From NCBI RefSeq assembly GCF_900110065.1, contig NZ_FOCI01000008.1, positions 1-64,000 of the forward strand: DNA of 64,000 nucleotides, given 5' to 3'. This document shows positions 44,826 to 54,312 of this stretch, piece by piece; the stretch's first letter is position 1; each line of letters begins with the position of its first letter. The notes beneath the pieces are model-generated. The model did no database searches. It was given only the letters and a program-made list of their open reading frames with translations, and had not been told where the DNA came from. A program made the translations under genes and the position numbers. This DNA comes from Loktanella fryxellensis (lineage in GTDB: Bacteria > Pseudomonadota > Alphaproteobacteria > Rhodobacterales > Rhodobacteraceae).

Positions 44826-45692
44826 ATGACCTACGATCTGACCATCGGCGACCGCACCTTCTCCAGCTGGTCCCTGCGCGGCTGGCTGATGCTGGTCTGC
44901 TTCGGCCTGCCGCACCGCACGCGGATGGCCGGGCTCTACTCCGGCACCCTCGCTGCCGATCTGGCGGACCTCGCCCCGGCGCGCACGGTGCCCGTGCTGC
45001 GCACGCCCGACGGCGCGGTGCTGACCGACACAATCGCCATGGCCGAAACGCTGGCCGAGCGTCACCCGGACGCGGGTCTCTGGCCGCGGGACCCCCACGC
45101 CCGCGCCCTCGCCCGCAGCATGGTGGCCGAGATGCACGCAGGCTTCGGCGCCCTGCGCAGCGCCTGCCCGATGATGCTGGCCCACGCCTGGGACGGCTTC
45201 GTGGCACCCGACGCGGTGCAGGCGGACCTTTCGCGGCTCACCGCCCTCTGGGCCCTCGCGCGTGCACGCCACGGTGCGGACGGCCCGTGGCTCTTCGGCA
45301 CCTACAGCCTCGCGGATGTATTCTACGCCCCGGTCGCGGCCCGCATCGCGACCTACGGTCTGCCCGTGGATGCCGCGGCGCAGGACTACGTCGCACACAC
45401 GCTGGCCGAGACATCCTTCCGCCAATGGCGCGCCCTCGGCCTGACGCGCCACTACGACCCCATGCCCTACGCGGTGCCGTTGCCGCAGCGCCCGTGGCCC
45501 GGCCCCGCCCCGCTCACCGCCACGCCCGTCGACCACGGCACCCCCGAAAACGCCACCTGCCCCTATTCCGGCCTGCCCGGCACGCATCTGCTGCAGCTCG
45601 ACGGCCGCACCTTCGGCTTCTGCAACGCCACCTGCCGGGACAAGACCGTGGCCGACCCCGCCGCATGGCCCGCATTCATGGCCCTGCTCTGA
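44826..45692 (+). CDS. Glutathione S-transferase with C-terminal Cys-rich metal-site-like domain
   Basis: 288 residues. The N-terminal thioredoxin-like half starts YDLTIGDRTFSSWSLRGWLML with the GST Ser/Ser pattern, then TVPVLRTPDGAVLTDTIAMAETL. The C-terminal helical half ends near residue 225. About 50 extra residues follow with NATCPYSGLPGTHLLQLDGR then FGFCNATCRDKTVADPAAW. The four-Cys spacing C-P-Y-S...FC-NATC is like YHS/TRASH-type metal sites. The fusion is unusual for a GST; its ligand is unknown. Confidence 0.87.
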   Translation: MTYDLTIGDRTFSSWSLRGWLMLVCFGLPHRTRMAGLYSGTLAADLADLAPARTVPVLRTPDGAVLTDTIAMAETLAERHPDAGLWPRDPHARALARSMVAEMHAGFGALRSACPMMLAHAWDGFVAPDAVQADLSRLTALWALARARHGADGPWLFGTYSLADVFYAPVAARIATYGLPVDAAAQDYVAHTLAETSFRQWRALGLTRHYDPMPYAVPLPQRPWPGPAPLTATPVDHGTPENATCPYSGLPGTHLLQLDGRTFGFCNATCRDKTVADPAAWPAFMALL

Positions 45693-45718
45693 CGCAGCCC
45701 CGCCCCGGCCTCATCTGA

Positions 45719-45963
45719 CCCGTAAACTCCCCCGCGGGAGGGTCCGATGCCGCCGCTCGGCCCCGACCCGCACCGCCGGGCACGACGACCGGACCCACAC
45801 CCGCCACGCCGCCACGCCTCGCTTTTTGCAAAATACTCCCCCCGGAGGGTCCGGCGCAGCCGGATCGCACACCCCCCCTCACACCGCCCCCACGCAACCG
45901 ACCTGCCCCCGCTCGCCCTTGAGCCTAGCGCATCATCTTGCCGCAAATACGCCCCGCCGAGGG
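45719..45963 (+). repeat. Three dispersed repeat copies in one convergent spacer
   Basis: Copies at 45719-45742 (gtaaactcccccgcgggagg), 45817-45850 (cctcgctttttgcaaaatac then tccccccggaggg) and 45935-45963 (catcttgccgcaaatacgcc then ccgccgaggg). The spacer between the GST and comM ends is otherwise C-rich and gene-free. Confidence 0.75.
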
Positions 45964-45978
45964 TCTGGCACCGCCGGA

Positions 45979-47493
45979 TCAGACCTCCTTCGTCAGGGTC
46001 AGGCGGAAACTGACCGCCTCAGCCACGTGTTGGCGCTGCACCGGGTCCGATCCATCCAGATCGGCGATGGTGCGCGCCACCCGCAGCACCCGGTGATACC
46101 CCCGCGCAGACAAACCGAACCGGTCGGCGACCCGCAGCAGCAGCGCCCGCCCCTCCGCATCCGGTGTCGCCACCGCATCCAGCACCGCACCCTGCGCGTC
46201 CGCATTGGCCCACATCCCCGCCTGCCCGGCATAGCGGGCCACCTGCACCGCGCGGGCGACGGCCACCCGCGCCGCGATCCGGGCCGAGGTATCCTCGCCC
46301 ACCGGAAGGTCGAGGTCGGTGAACGCCACCGGCGGCACCTCCACACGCAGGTCGAAACGGTCCATCAGCGGCCCGCTGATCCGTCCCATGTAATCGTCAC
46401 CGCAGGCCGGTGCGCGCCCGCAGGCCCGCGCCGGTTCGGCCAGATACCCGCAGCGGCAGGGGTTCGCTGCCGCCACCAGCATGAACCGGCAGGGATAACG
46501 CACATGCGCGTTGGCGCGCGCCACCACGACCTCGCCGGTCTCGATGGGCTGGCGCAGGGTTTCCAGCACGGCGCGGGGAAACTCGGGAAACTCGTCCATG
46601 AACAGCACGCCATTGTGTGCCAGACTGATCTCTCCCGGCTTGGCCCCGCGCCCACCGCCGACGATGGCGGCCATCGACGCGGTGTGGTGCGGCTCCCGGA
46701 ACGGACGCTGGCGCGAGATGCCGCCCGCGTCCAGCAGCCCCGCGAGCGAATGGATCATCGAGGTCTCAAGCGCCTCCACAGGCGTCAGCGGCGGCAGGAT
46801 GCCGGGAATCCGCGCCGCCAGCATCGACTTGCCTGACCCCGGCGAGCCCACCAGCATCAGGTGGTGCCGCCCCGCCGCCGCGATCTCCAGCGCGCGCTTG
46901 GCCCGCTCCTGCCCCTTCACCTCGGACAGGCAGCGCGCGCCGGACCCCTGCGTCACCTCGCCCGCCACGGCGGGGTCCAGCACGCCGCGTCCGTTCAGAT
47001 GCGCGATCGCCTGCGCCAATGACGCGGGCGCGATGACCCGCACCGCATCGACCCACGCCGCTTCCGCCCCGCAGGCGGCGGGGCACATCAGCGCCCGGTC
47101 GCAGTCGACCGCCGCCACCGCCGCAGGCAGCGCCCCCACGACGGGCACCAGCGTACCGTCCAGCGACAGCTCGCCCAGCGCCACGATGTCCGACACCTCC
47201 TCATGCGGAACGACGTCGAGGGCGGCGAGGACGGCCAGTGCGATGGGCAGGTCGAAATGCGAGCCTTCCTTGGGCAGGTCGGCGGGGGACAGGTTGATGC
47301 TGATGCGCTGGGATGGGAGCGCGATGGCCATCGACGACAGCGCCGCGCGCACCCGCTCGCGCGCTTCCGACACCGCCTTGTCCGGCAGGCCGACGATGGT
47401 GAAGCCCGGCATGCCGGGGCTGATCGCGCATTGCACCTGCACCAGCCGCGCATCGATCCCGTCGAAGGCGACCGTATAGGCCATTGCGACCAT
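45979..47493 (-). CDS. comM: YifB/ComM family Mg-chelatase-like AAA+ ATPase
   Basis: 504 residues. The N-terminal Lon-protease-like domain begins AYTVAFDGIDARLVQVQCAISPGMPGF. The AAA+ core has Walker A LVGSPGSGKSMLAA and Walker B GVLFMDEFPEFPR, followed by a Cys-rich segment NPCRCGYLAEPARACGRAPAC. The C-terminal part is the Mg_chelatase_C domain. ComM homologues are branch-migration helicases for integrating DNA during natural transformation. Confidence 0.92.
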   Translation of the reverse strand: MVAMAYTVAFDGIDARLVQVQCAISPGMPGFTIVGLPDKAVSEARERVRAALSSMAIALPSQRISINLSPADLPKEGSHFDLPIALAVLAALDVVPHEEVSDIVALGELSLDGTLVPVVGALPAAVAAVDCDRALMCPAACGAEAAWVDAVRVIAPASLAQAIAHLNGRGVLDPAVAGEVTQGSGARCLSEVKGQERAKRALEIAAAGRHHLMLVGSPGSGKSMLAARIPGILPPLTPVEALETSMIHSLAGLLDAGGISRQRPFREPHHTASMAAIVGGGRGAKPGEISLAHNGVLFMDEFPEFPRAVLETLRQPIETGEVVVARANAHVRYPCRFMLVAAANPCRCGYLAEPARACGRAPACGDDYMGRISGPLMDRFDLRVEVPPVAFTDLDLPVGEDTSARIAARVAVARAVQVARYAGQAGMWANADAQGAVLDAVATPDAEGRALLLRVADRFGLSARGYHRVLRVARTIADLDGSDPVQRQHVAEAVSFRLTLTKEV

Positions 47494-47670
47494 GATGATG
47501 CCCCCGCGTCAGACTGGTTAACAGCGTGACCGTCAGAGGTTGCGAAGTGGTTAACATGTGCCGGCCTCCTAAAGATAAGACCGGCAACGCGCCGCGCGGG
47601 TGTATATCAGGCAGGATGATACGACGAGCGGCACCGCAGACCCGCTGCGGCGCCGAAATCGAAATTGACG

Positions 47671-48675
47671 CTATTCGGCGGCGGGCGCCTCGGCGCCGTA
47701 GCCCATCGGCAGCAAGACCGTTTCACGCTCGGCCTGACCGTGCTCGGCAAGGAACCGTTCCGCATCCAGCGCCGCCATGCAACCCATCGCGGCGCTGGTG
47801 ATCGCCTGACGATAGACGTGGTCGGTCAGATCGCCCGCGGCAAAGACGCCGGGAATGCTGGTGCGGGTGCTGCCCTGCTCGACCTTCACGTAGCCGCCGT
47901 GGTGCAGTTCCAGCTGGTCCTTGACCAGTTCCGACGCGGGCGCATGACCGATGGCGATGAACAACCCCTTGGCCGAAATCTCGGTCACCGCACCGGTGTC
48001 CACATGGCGCACGCGGACCGCCTCGACGCCCAACGGTGCCGTGCTGCCCACGACCTCGTCCACCGCATGGTGCCACAACGTCTCGATCTTGGGGTTCTTC
48101 ATCAGGCGGTCCTGCAGGATCTTCTCGGCCCGCAGCTCGTCCCGGCGGTGCACCAGCGTCACCTTGCTGGCGAAGTTGGTCAGGAACAGCGCCTCTTCCA
48201 CGGCGGTGTTGCCACCGCCGACCACCACGATCTCCTGCCCGCGATAGAAGAACCCGTCGCAGGTGGCACAGGCGCTGACGCCGAAGCCCTTGAACTTGTC
48301 CTCCGACGGCAGGCCCAGCCACTTCGCGCGCGCCCCCGTCGCGAGGATCACCGCATCCGCCGTCACCACCGCACCGCTGTCGCAGGTCGCGGTGAAGGGA
48401 CGCTGCGACAGGTCGAGCGATGTGACGATGTCATGCACGATGGTCGTGCCCATCGTGCGGGCATGGCTTTCCATCCGCACCATCAGGTCGGGGCCCTGCA
48501 CCTCTGTGTCGCCGGGCCAGTTCTCCACCTCGGTCGTGGTGGTCAGCTGGCCGCCCGGCTCGATCCCCTGGATGAGCATGGGTTCCAGCATGGCCCGAGA
48601 GGCATAGACCCCCGCCGTGTAACCTGCGGGGCCGGACCCGATGATGAGGACCTTGGTATGGGTGGGCGCGGACAT
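47671..48675 (-). CDS. trxB: Thioredoxin-disulfide reductase
   Basis: Transfers electrons from NADPH via FAD to thioredoxin. The 334-residue protein starts [28 protein letters not shown]. It has the redox motif [11 protein letters not shown] (CxxC), NADPH loop [16 protein letters not shown] and FAD block [11 protein letters not shown] strong CAGGAGG site precedes the ATG. It is divergent from an Lrp-type regulator with 168 bases between. Confidence 0.96.
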   Translation of the reverse strand: MSAPTHTKVLIIGSGPAGYTAGVYASRAMLEPMLIQGIEPGGQLTTTTEVENWPGDTEVQGPDLMVRMESHARTMGTTIVHDIVTSLDLSQRPFTATCDSGAVVTADAVILATGARAKWLGLPSEDKFKGFGVSACATCDGFFYRGQEIVVVGGGNTAVEEALFLTNFASKVTLVHRRDELRAEKILQDRLMKNPKIETLWHHAVDEVVGSTAPLGVEAVRVRHVDTGAVTEISAKGLFIAIGHAPASELVKDQLELHHGGYVKVEQGSTRTSIPGVFAAGDLTDHVYRQAITSAAMGCMAALDAERFLAEHGQAERETVLLPMGYGAEAPAAE

Positions 48676-48843
48676 GGAAGCCTCCTGATGGCGTTGCTCC
48701 GCATATAGGTCGGCTGCGGCGTCGTGAAAAGTCATCGGATGTCCCGGGCGCGTGTTTCGGTTAGTTGCGCGAAATTGATACATTGTTGCGCCCCGCGTCA
48801 GAGTTGCGTAGGATTTGCAAAACCCCTGAGTAGGAACGCCCTG

Positions 48844-49344
48844 ATGCCCGGTGCCAAGCTGGACGAGATCGACCGGATGATTCTGGCGCAACTGCAGGCC
48901 GATGGCCGCATGACCAACGTGGAACTGGCCAAGCGCGTGGGCATCAGCGCCCCCCCTTGCCTGCGCCGCGTCCGCACGCTCGAGGAACAGGGCTACATCC
49001 GCGGCTATCACGCCGACATCGACCCGCGCGAACTGGGGTTCGAAGTGCAGGTCTTCGCCATGGTCGGCCTCGTCAGTCAGGCGGAGGCCGACCTGAGCGC
49101 CTTCGAGGCGCGCTGCAAGGGCTGGTCACTGGTCCGCGAGTGCCACATGCTGAACGGCGAGGTGGACTTCATCCTCAAATGCGTGGCCCCCGACCTGCGG
49201 TCGTTCCAGCGCTTCCTGACCGAGGAGCTGACAAGCGCCCCCAACGTGGCCTCGGTCAAGACCTCGCTCGTGATCCGCGGCGCCAAGGACGAACCCGGCG
49301 TCCCCTTCGACGTGCTGGAGGCCCGTCTGGCGCAAGAGGCGTAA
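48844..49344 (+). CDS. Lrp/AsnC family transcriptional regulator
   Basis: 166 residues. The N-terminal helix-turn-helix is [51 protein letters not shown]. The C-terminal ligand-sensing RAM domain runs through [28 protein letters not shown] and [14 protein letters not shown]. It is divergent from trxB and may control it or amino-acid genes. The ATG of [12 protein letters not shown] with AGGAA upstream is preferred over an upstream ATG in the promoter region. Confidence 0.9.
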   Translation: MPGAKLDEIDRMILAQLQADGRMTNVELAKRVGISAPPCLRRVRTLEEQGYIRGYHADIDPRELGFEVQVFAMVGLVSQAEADLSAFEARCKGWSLVRECHMLNGEVDFILKCVAPDLRSFQRFLTEELTSAPNVASVKTSLVIRGAKDEPGVPFDVLEARLAQEA

Positions 49345-49345
49345 C

Positions 49346-49570
49346 GTGACGGGCGACAAGACAGCGCCCATCAGTGGCCCAGCCAGCTACTTTCCGGCGA
49401 TTGAGGCGCGCTATGGCCGCCCCATCGTCGACTGGCTGGCGCTGGTGCAGGACCGGGCCGACCTGCCGCACATGCAGGTCGTCGCATGGCTCAAGACCGA
49501 TCACGGCATGGGCCACGGCCACGCCAACGCCATCGTGGCGCATGTACGCGCGGCGCGCACCGCGGATTGA
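49346..49570 (+). CDS. DUF4287 domain protein
   Basis: 74 residues from a GTG start that follows the Lrp stop by one base. It carries the DUF4287 block DHGMGHGHANAIVAHV preceded by PIVDWLALVQ and HMQVVAWLK. Function unknown in the family. Tight spacing implies co-transcription with the regulator. Confidence 0.8.
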   Translation: MTGDKTAPISGPASYFPAIEARYGRPIVDWLALVQDRADLPHMQVVAWLKTDHGMGHGHANAIVAHVRAARTAD

Positions 49571-49930
49571 CCTGATCGGGAATGTGTGGCGGGGGGCAGT
49601 CCCGGTTTCCCGCATGAGAGGCATCATGCGCCGGGACTGCCCGCCCTCACGAGCGATCCGGTCTGAGGACACCGGATTCCTTTGGTCGGTGCGCCGGGGT
49701 GGTGGCGCTGCGCGGCTGATGTGCCGCGCCCGACAACATCCGAAGATGTCTGGGCTTGATTGAAATATGGCAAAATTCGGACGCACCTGTCAAAGGATTG
49801 CGACCATCATGCAAAGCGCGCGTCCAATCGCACCCTGCCCCGCGCGATTGTCCATGGACACGCACCCGATGCGCCACAATTCAGACCCGACGCCACACGG
49901 ATGCCCCGCGAATCGCGGGCGGAGGTTGCC
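49571..49930. other. Spacer with two structured elements, no gene
   Basis: 360 bases between the DUF4287 gene and the YbdK-like ligase. The first 110 bases hold a nested hairpin and a second smaller hairpin. The rest is ordinary GC-rich DNA, and an upstream in-frame extension of the ligase is not family-like. No tRNA or transposase was seen. Confidence 0.6.
49588..49677 (+). ncRNA. Candidate structured RNA or element: nested hairpin plus second hairpin
   Basis: Outer arms ggcggggggcagtcccgg (49588-49605) and ccgggactgcccgcc (49631-49645) pair over 15 positions with a 3-base bulge. Inside, gcatga (49612-49617) pairs with tcatgc (49624-49629). A second hairpin, atccggt...accggat, lies at about 49656-49677. 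There is no T tract. It may be a 3' RNA structure, a small RNA or a palindromic repeat. Confidence 0.35.
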
Positions 49931-51049
49931 ATGACCCCCGACGACACGCCCGCCTTCACCATCGGCATCGAGGAGGAATACCTCCTCGTCGATCCCGCCA
50001 CCGGTGCCCTGCGCGATGCGACCGACGCCCTGCTGGCCGATCTGCACGACGCCTTGGGCGATCAGGTCAGCACCGAATTCCTCGGCTGCCAAATCGAGGT
50101 CGGCACAGGCGTCTGCGACACCGTGGCCAATGCACAGGCGGACCTGACCCTGTTGCGCCGTGGCGTGGCACGGGTCGTAGGGCGGCATGGCCTTGCGCCC
50201 GTCGCCGCATCCTGCCACCCGTGGGGCGACTGGACGGCGCAGGCGCGGACCGAGAATCCTCGCTACGACCAGCTCGACACCGATCTGGGTGCCGTGGCGC
50301 GACGCATGCTGATCGGGGGGATGCATGTGCATGTGGGCATCGCGGACCCCGACACCCGCATCGCGGTGATGAACAGGATGGCGCCGTGGCTGCCCGTCTT
50401 GCTGGCGCTGTCCACCTCCAGCCCGTTCTGGCAGGGCCGCGACACCGGCTTGGCCTCGTGGCGGGTCAGCGTGTTCGACGGGATGCCGCGCACCGGCCTG
50501 CCGCCCGCCTATGCCGGTTGGGACGCCTATGCGGAAGCGGTGGCCGCCCTCGTGCAGGTCGGTGTGATCGAGGATGCGTCCAAGCTCTGGTGGGACATGC
50601 GACCGTCCCACAATTTTCCGACGCTCGAGGTGCGGATCTGCGACGTGCAGCCCCGGCTGGCCGACACGCTGATGCTGGCGGCCCTCGTGCAGGGGCTGGC
50701 GCGGCACATCTGGCGCAGGCTGGATGCGCCTGCTGACCCGGTGCCGCCGCTGATCCTGTCGGAAAACCGCTGGCGGGCGCAACGCTATGGCGTGACCGAA
50801 GGGCCGATCAGGGACGGGTCCATCGTGCCGATGGGCCGCGTGGTGGGGGATCTGCTGGACCGGATCGCACCGGACCTTGCCGCCCTGCAGGGCATTGGTC
50901 ATGCCGGGCATACCCGCGATGTCGCGGCCCATGGCACCAGTGCCTGTCGGCAAAGGGCGGTGCGTCATGTGGCGCTGGACGATGGCGCGGACGAGGCGCG
51001 AGCCCTGCGGGCCGTCGTCACCGCGTTGATTGCCGACTTCGCGCCCTGA
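49931..51049 (+). CDS. YbdK-type carboxylate-amine ligase (GCS2 family)
   Basis: 372 residues, weak glutamate-cysteine-ligase homologue that joins a carboxylate and an amine with ATP. Visible blocks are FTIGIEEEYLLVDPATG, TEFLGCQIEVGTGVC, RMLIGGMHVHVGIADPDTRIAVMN, LALSTSSPFWQGRDTGLASWR and WWDMRPSHNFPTLEVRICD. The start ATG 49931 has GGCGGAGG upstream. The natural product is unknown; it is often found as a stand-alone gene. Confidence 0.9.
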   Translation: MTPDDTPAFTIGIEEEYLLVDPATGALRDATDALLADLHDALGDQVSTEFLGCQIEVGTGVCDTVANAQADLTLLRRGVARVVGRHGLAPVAASCHPWGDWTAQARTENPRYDQLDTDLGAVARRMLIGGMHVHVGIADPDTRIAVMNRMAPWLPVLLALSTSSPFWQGRDTGLASWRVSVFDGMPRTGLPPAYAGWDAYAEAVAALVQVGVIEDASKLWWDMRPSHNFPTLEVRICDVQPRLADTLMLAALVQGLARHIWRRLDAPADPVPPLILSENRWRAQRYGVTEGPIRDGSIVPMGRVVGDLLDRIAPDLAALQGIGHAGHTRDVAAHGTSACRQRAVRHVALDDGADEARALRAVVTALIADFAP

Positions 51050-51055
51050 CGCGGA

Positions 51056-51244
51056 TCAGCGCCCGAGGCTGACGTTCAGCGCGGCGGGCATCGGCGGCAG
51101 CGTGACGACGACGCGGCGGCCTTCGTCGTCCAGACGGCGGGCGATCATGTCCATCCGGCGCAACCCGCGTTCCCACGGCATCGGCGTGGTCATGTTGGCG
51201 GCTTCGGCGATCGTGTTCTTCATCCAGCGTTTCTGCGGCGTCAT
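51056..51244 (-). CDS. Small conserved-looking protein
   Basis: 62 residues beginning MTPQKRWMKNTIAEAANMTTPMPWERG, with a basic middle RRMDMIARRLDDEG and a hydrophobic tail VVVTLPPMPAALNVSL. The opening KRWMKxxIAxA...PWxRG resembles short proteins common in roseobacter genomes. It converges on the ligase gene with a 6-base gap. Function unknown; an alternative start lies 18 bases upstream. Confidence 0.6.
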   Translation of the reverse strand: MTPQKRWMKNTIAEAANMTTPMPWERGLRRMDMIARRLDDEGRRVVVTLPPMPAALNVSLGR

Positions 51245-51508
51245 CGCGTGTTTCCCTTGCATCCTGTGCGGTGGCCGCTTGGTGCGGCTGACAGGGTGAC
51301 TTTCACGGCCTGACCGGGCCGAATTACGTCGCAAAGCGCACGATTTTGCACTCAAACGCAGGCAGGCGGCATGACCGGACAGCGCCCGCACCCGCCTCAT
51401 CCATTTCAATGAAACAAGGGGGTCGCCGCATCAATCACCCCATCCGCCACTGGATTGTTTAGCGCCGCGGGACAGGCCGCGCCACCGGGTCGCCACAATC
51501 AGGCCACC

Positions 51509-52264
51509 CTACAGGGTGATCGCCGCGATCAGGCGGCCATAATCCGGGTCCTGTTCGTGGACCGACCGGCGATAGGAATAGAATCGCGTCGGATCGCTGT
51601 ACGTGCAGTGCCGCGTCCACGCCGCCTGCCCCACCCCCGCCCGCTTCAGGCGGTGCAGGCCGTAGGCCGGCAGATCAAACTGCAGCCGGTCACCTTTGCC
51701 GGCGACAAAGAACCGCGCCGCACCCGCGTCCTGCGCAAGGAAGCGGTCCTTCAGCTCTGGTCCGACCTCGTAGGCGCGCTGGCTGATCGTAGGGCCGATC
51801 ACGGCAGCGATGCGTGCGGGCTCTGCCCCCAGCGCGGCCATCGCGTCCACCGTCGCCTCGATCACGCCGGACAGCGCCCCCTGCCAGCCCGCATGGCAGG
51901 CCCCGATCACCCGTGCCTCGTGGTCGGCGAAGAGGATCGGCTGGCAGTCGGCTGTCAGCACCGACAGGGCGACGCCGGGGGCCGCCGTCACCAGCCCGTC
52001 GGCGGCGGGCCGGTCGATCACGGGGCCGTCGACGGCCACGACGGTGGCGGAATGGACCTGATGGACGCCCACCAGATGACCGGGGGCCACCTGCATCGCG
52101 GCGCCGACGCGGGCGCGGTTGATCGCCACCACGTCGGACTGGTCGCTGCTGCCCATGCCGCAGTTCAGCCCCGCGAACACACCCGACGATGCGCCGCCCG
52201 CGCGGGTAAAGAACCCGTGCCGCAGCGGGTCCAGGGTCGGTGCAGTGATGATGTCCAGCGTCAT
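51509..52264 (-). CDS. pgeF: Peptidoglycan editing factor PgeF (laccase-domain)
   Basis: 251 residues. The zinc-site pattern of the family is visible in HLVGVHQVHSATVV, LTADCQPILFADHEARVIGACHAGWQGALSGVIE. Further marks are GPTISQRAYEVGPELKDRF and FYSYRR near the end. Characterised PgeF removes wrongly incorporated amino acids (such as L-Ser) from peptidoglycan precursors in the cytosol. It starts inside the methyltransferase stop codon (ATGA). Confidence 0.92.
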   Translation of the reverse strand: MTLDIITAPTLDPLRHGFFTRAGGASSGVFAGLNCGMGSSDQSDVVAINRARVGAAMQVAPGHLVGVHQVHSATVVAVDGPVIDRPAADGLVTAAPGVALSVLTADCQPILFADHEARVIGACHAGWQGALSGVIEATVDAMAALGAEPARIAAVIGPTISQRAYEVGPELKDRFLAQDAGAARFFVAGKGDRLQFDLPAYGLHRLKRAGVGQAAWTRHCTYSDPTRFYSYRRSVHEQDPDYGRLIAAITL

Positions 52265-53316
52265 GCGGTCAGTCCCGGTGGTGGGGGCGCGCCGTCGGGA
52301 TAGACCCCGATCACCTTGAAGTGGTCGCCCATCTGGGTGGGGTGGGTCAAGCGCCGATGTGCGGCGACATGCGCCGCCAGCGCATCCCCGGTCAACCCTG
52401 CGGCCAGCGCCTGCGCCCGCGCCGTGATCCCCAACCGTTCGAGGAACACGCCCTGCGGCACCAGCCGCGTGTGCCGCGCCGGGGCGATGGCTGCGGCAAG
52501 GGTCGCGAAATCGACATGCGCGGTCAGGTCCGCAGCACCGGGGTCTGCCAGTGGATCGACCACCCCGTGCCCCCGCACCGCCTGAAACGTATCGCCGAGC
52601 GACGTCCAGTCGCCATAGTCGATGACCAGCGCCGCGCCCCCATGCGCCGCGATGCGCGCCCCGATGGTACCGGCGATGGCGGGCAGCGCCGGGCACACCT
52701 CCACGATGTCGCCCTCCGCCGTGTCGGCCAGTCGGTGCGTCAGCATCGCATGGGGGGCCGCGTCGGTCAGGCCCAGCGTCAGGGCATCACCCTTCAACCC
52801 CACGACCCGCTCGCGCCAACCATCACCCGACCGCTGGAACGCCCGGATCGGCAGCGCGTCGAAGAACTCGTTGGCTATCAGCAGCAGCGGCATCTGCGGC
52901 AACTGCACCACTTCGTCCAGCCAGACCGCCTGCGGCACGCGTGTCGCCTGCACGCCGCGCAGGACGGGCGACGCCTCGACCAGATGCACGCGGATCGCAG
53001 CATGAAAGCCCGGCACACCCCGCGTCGCGCGCAGGATATCGGCCATCAGCGTGCCGCGCCCCGGCCCGACCTCGGCCAGCACGACGGGATCGGGTGCGCC
53101 CTGATACAGCCAGACCTGCGCCAGACACAGGCCGATCACCTCGCCGAACATCTGGCTGATCTCTGGTGCCGTAATGAAATCGCCCGCCGCCCCGAACGGA
53201 TCGCGCGTGGCGTAATAGCCGTGCACCGGGTCCAGCAGGCAAGCGGCCATGTAGTCGGCGAGCGTCAGCGGCCCGTCCGCCACGATGCGCGCGGCCAGTT
53301 GGTCGCGCAGGCTCAC
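52261..53316 (-). CDS. Class I SAM-dependent methyltransferase, MidA/NDUFAF7 type
   Basis: 351 residues from a GTG that overlaps the lgt stop (GTGA). N-terminal blocks are DGPLTLADYMAACLLDPVHGYYATRDPFGAAGDFITAPEISQMFGE in order. The SAM loop is LAEVGPGRGTLMADILR, then IANEFFDALPIRAFQ. Eukaryotic members methylate an arginine of a complex I subunit; the bacterial target is not known. It is the middle gene of lgt-methyltransferase-pgeF, an order common in Alphaproteobacteria. Confidence 0.9.
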   Translation of the reverse strand: MSLRDQLAARIVADGPLTLADYMAACLLDPVHGYYATRDPFGAAGDFITAPEISQMFGEVIGLCLAQVWLYQGAPDPVVLAEVGPGRGTLMADILRATRGVPGFHAAIRVHLVEASPVLRGVQATRVPQAVWLDEVVQLPQMPLLLIANEFFDALPIRAFQRSGDGWRERVVGLKGDALTLGLTDAAPHAMLTHRLADTAEGDIVEVCPALPAIAGTIGARIAAHGGAALVIDYGDWTSLGDTFQAVRGHGVVDPLADPGAADLTAHVDFATLAAAIAPARHTRLVPQGVFLERLGITARAQALAAGLTGDALAAHVAAHRRLTHPTQMGDHFKVIGVYPDGAPPPPGLTA

Positions 53317-54194
53317 CGGCGCCGGGACCACACGACCAGACCCACGCCCACCAGCGCCATTGGCAGCGAAAGACACTGCCCCATGGTCAGGCCCCACGTG
53401 TCAAAATCCAGCGCCCAGCCCAATGGATTGTCTTTGTTCTGAAACTGCGCGTCGGGCTGACGCACGAATTCCACCATGAACCGCGCCATGGCATAGCCCG
53501 CACAGAACACGCCCGTCAGCAGCCACGGCGACTTCAGCGCACCGCGCCGATACGCCAGCCACAGCAGGACGGCCCCCAACACCAAACCCTCCAGCAGCGC
53601 CTCGTAAAGCTGGCTGGGGTGGCGGGCGCACAGGCCCACGACATTGATGCAGTCCTGCGCCGCCTCGCCCGGGAACACGACGCCCCACGGCAGATCCGTG
53701 GGGCGGCCCCACAACTCTCCGTTCACGAAGTTGGCGATTCGCACCAGCAGGATGGCTGGCGTCGCGGCCAGTGCGGTCACGTCGGCCAGCGACCCCAGCG
53801 GCACCGCATTGCGCCGCGCGAACAGATAGACCGCCAGCACGACCCCGATGAAGCCGCCGTGGAACGACATGCCGCCCGTCCAGATCGCCGGGATCTCCAG
53901 CGGATTGGCAATGTAATAGGCCGGCTGATAGAACAGGCAGTATCCCAGCCGCCCACCCACGATCACGCCGATCACGATATAGGTAAGATAATCCTCCAGC
54001 CGCGCGGGGGCCAGCGGGGCCACGTCGCCGCGCCACAGGGTCGGCCGACGCAACGCACCAGCGATCATGCGATAGCCGATGGCGATGCCCACGATATAGG
54101 ACAGCGCATACCAGCGCAGGGCGAACGTCGCGCCGAACAGCGTGACCGAGAAGATCTCGGGAGAGATGTCGGGGAATGTGATGGCAGCCAGCAT
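53313..54194 (-). CDS. lgt: Prolipoprotein diacylglyceryl transferase
   Basis: First enzyme of lipoprotein maturation, in the inner membrane, transferring diacylglycerol to the lipobox Cys. 293 residues, seven hydrophobic segments. Conserved parts are IVGGRLGYCLFYQP, GGMSFHGGFIGVVLAVYLFARR, RIANFVNGELWGRPTDLPWGVVFP and the RHPSQLYEALLEG stretch. AGGAAGGG precedes ATG 54194. It would act on the several lipoproteins encoded in this window. Confidence 0.95.
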   Translation of the reverse strand: MLAAITFPDISPEIFSVTLFGATFALRWYALSYIVGIAIGYRMIAGALRRPTLWRGDVAPLAPARLEDYLTYIVIGVIVGGRLGYCLFYQPAYYIANPLEIPAIWTGGMSFHGGFIGVVLAVYLFARRNAVPLGSLADVTALAATPAILLVRIANFVNGELWGRPTDLPWGVVFPGEAAQDCINVVGLCARHPSQLYEALLEGLVLGAVLLWLAYRRGALKSPWLLTGVFCAGYAMARFMVEFVRQPDAQFQNKDNPLGWALDFDTWGLTMGQCLSLPMALVGVGLVVWSRRR

Positions 54195-54312
54195 GGCGCC
54201 CTTCCTGTGGCGCAGGTGCGGGCTTGTCAACCGGGCCGCTTGCATGGTGCGCGGCGGTCCCCATATGACAGGGGCAACGGGGCAGACCCCCGCAACCGGA
54301 TGGAGTGACCCG

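Noticed and set aside
49760-49930. Extended N-terminus for the YbdK-like ligase
   Set aside because: The extra 57 residues are not family-like, while ATG 49931 has a strong GGAGG site and gives the standard N-terminus.
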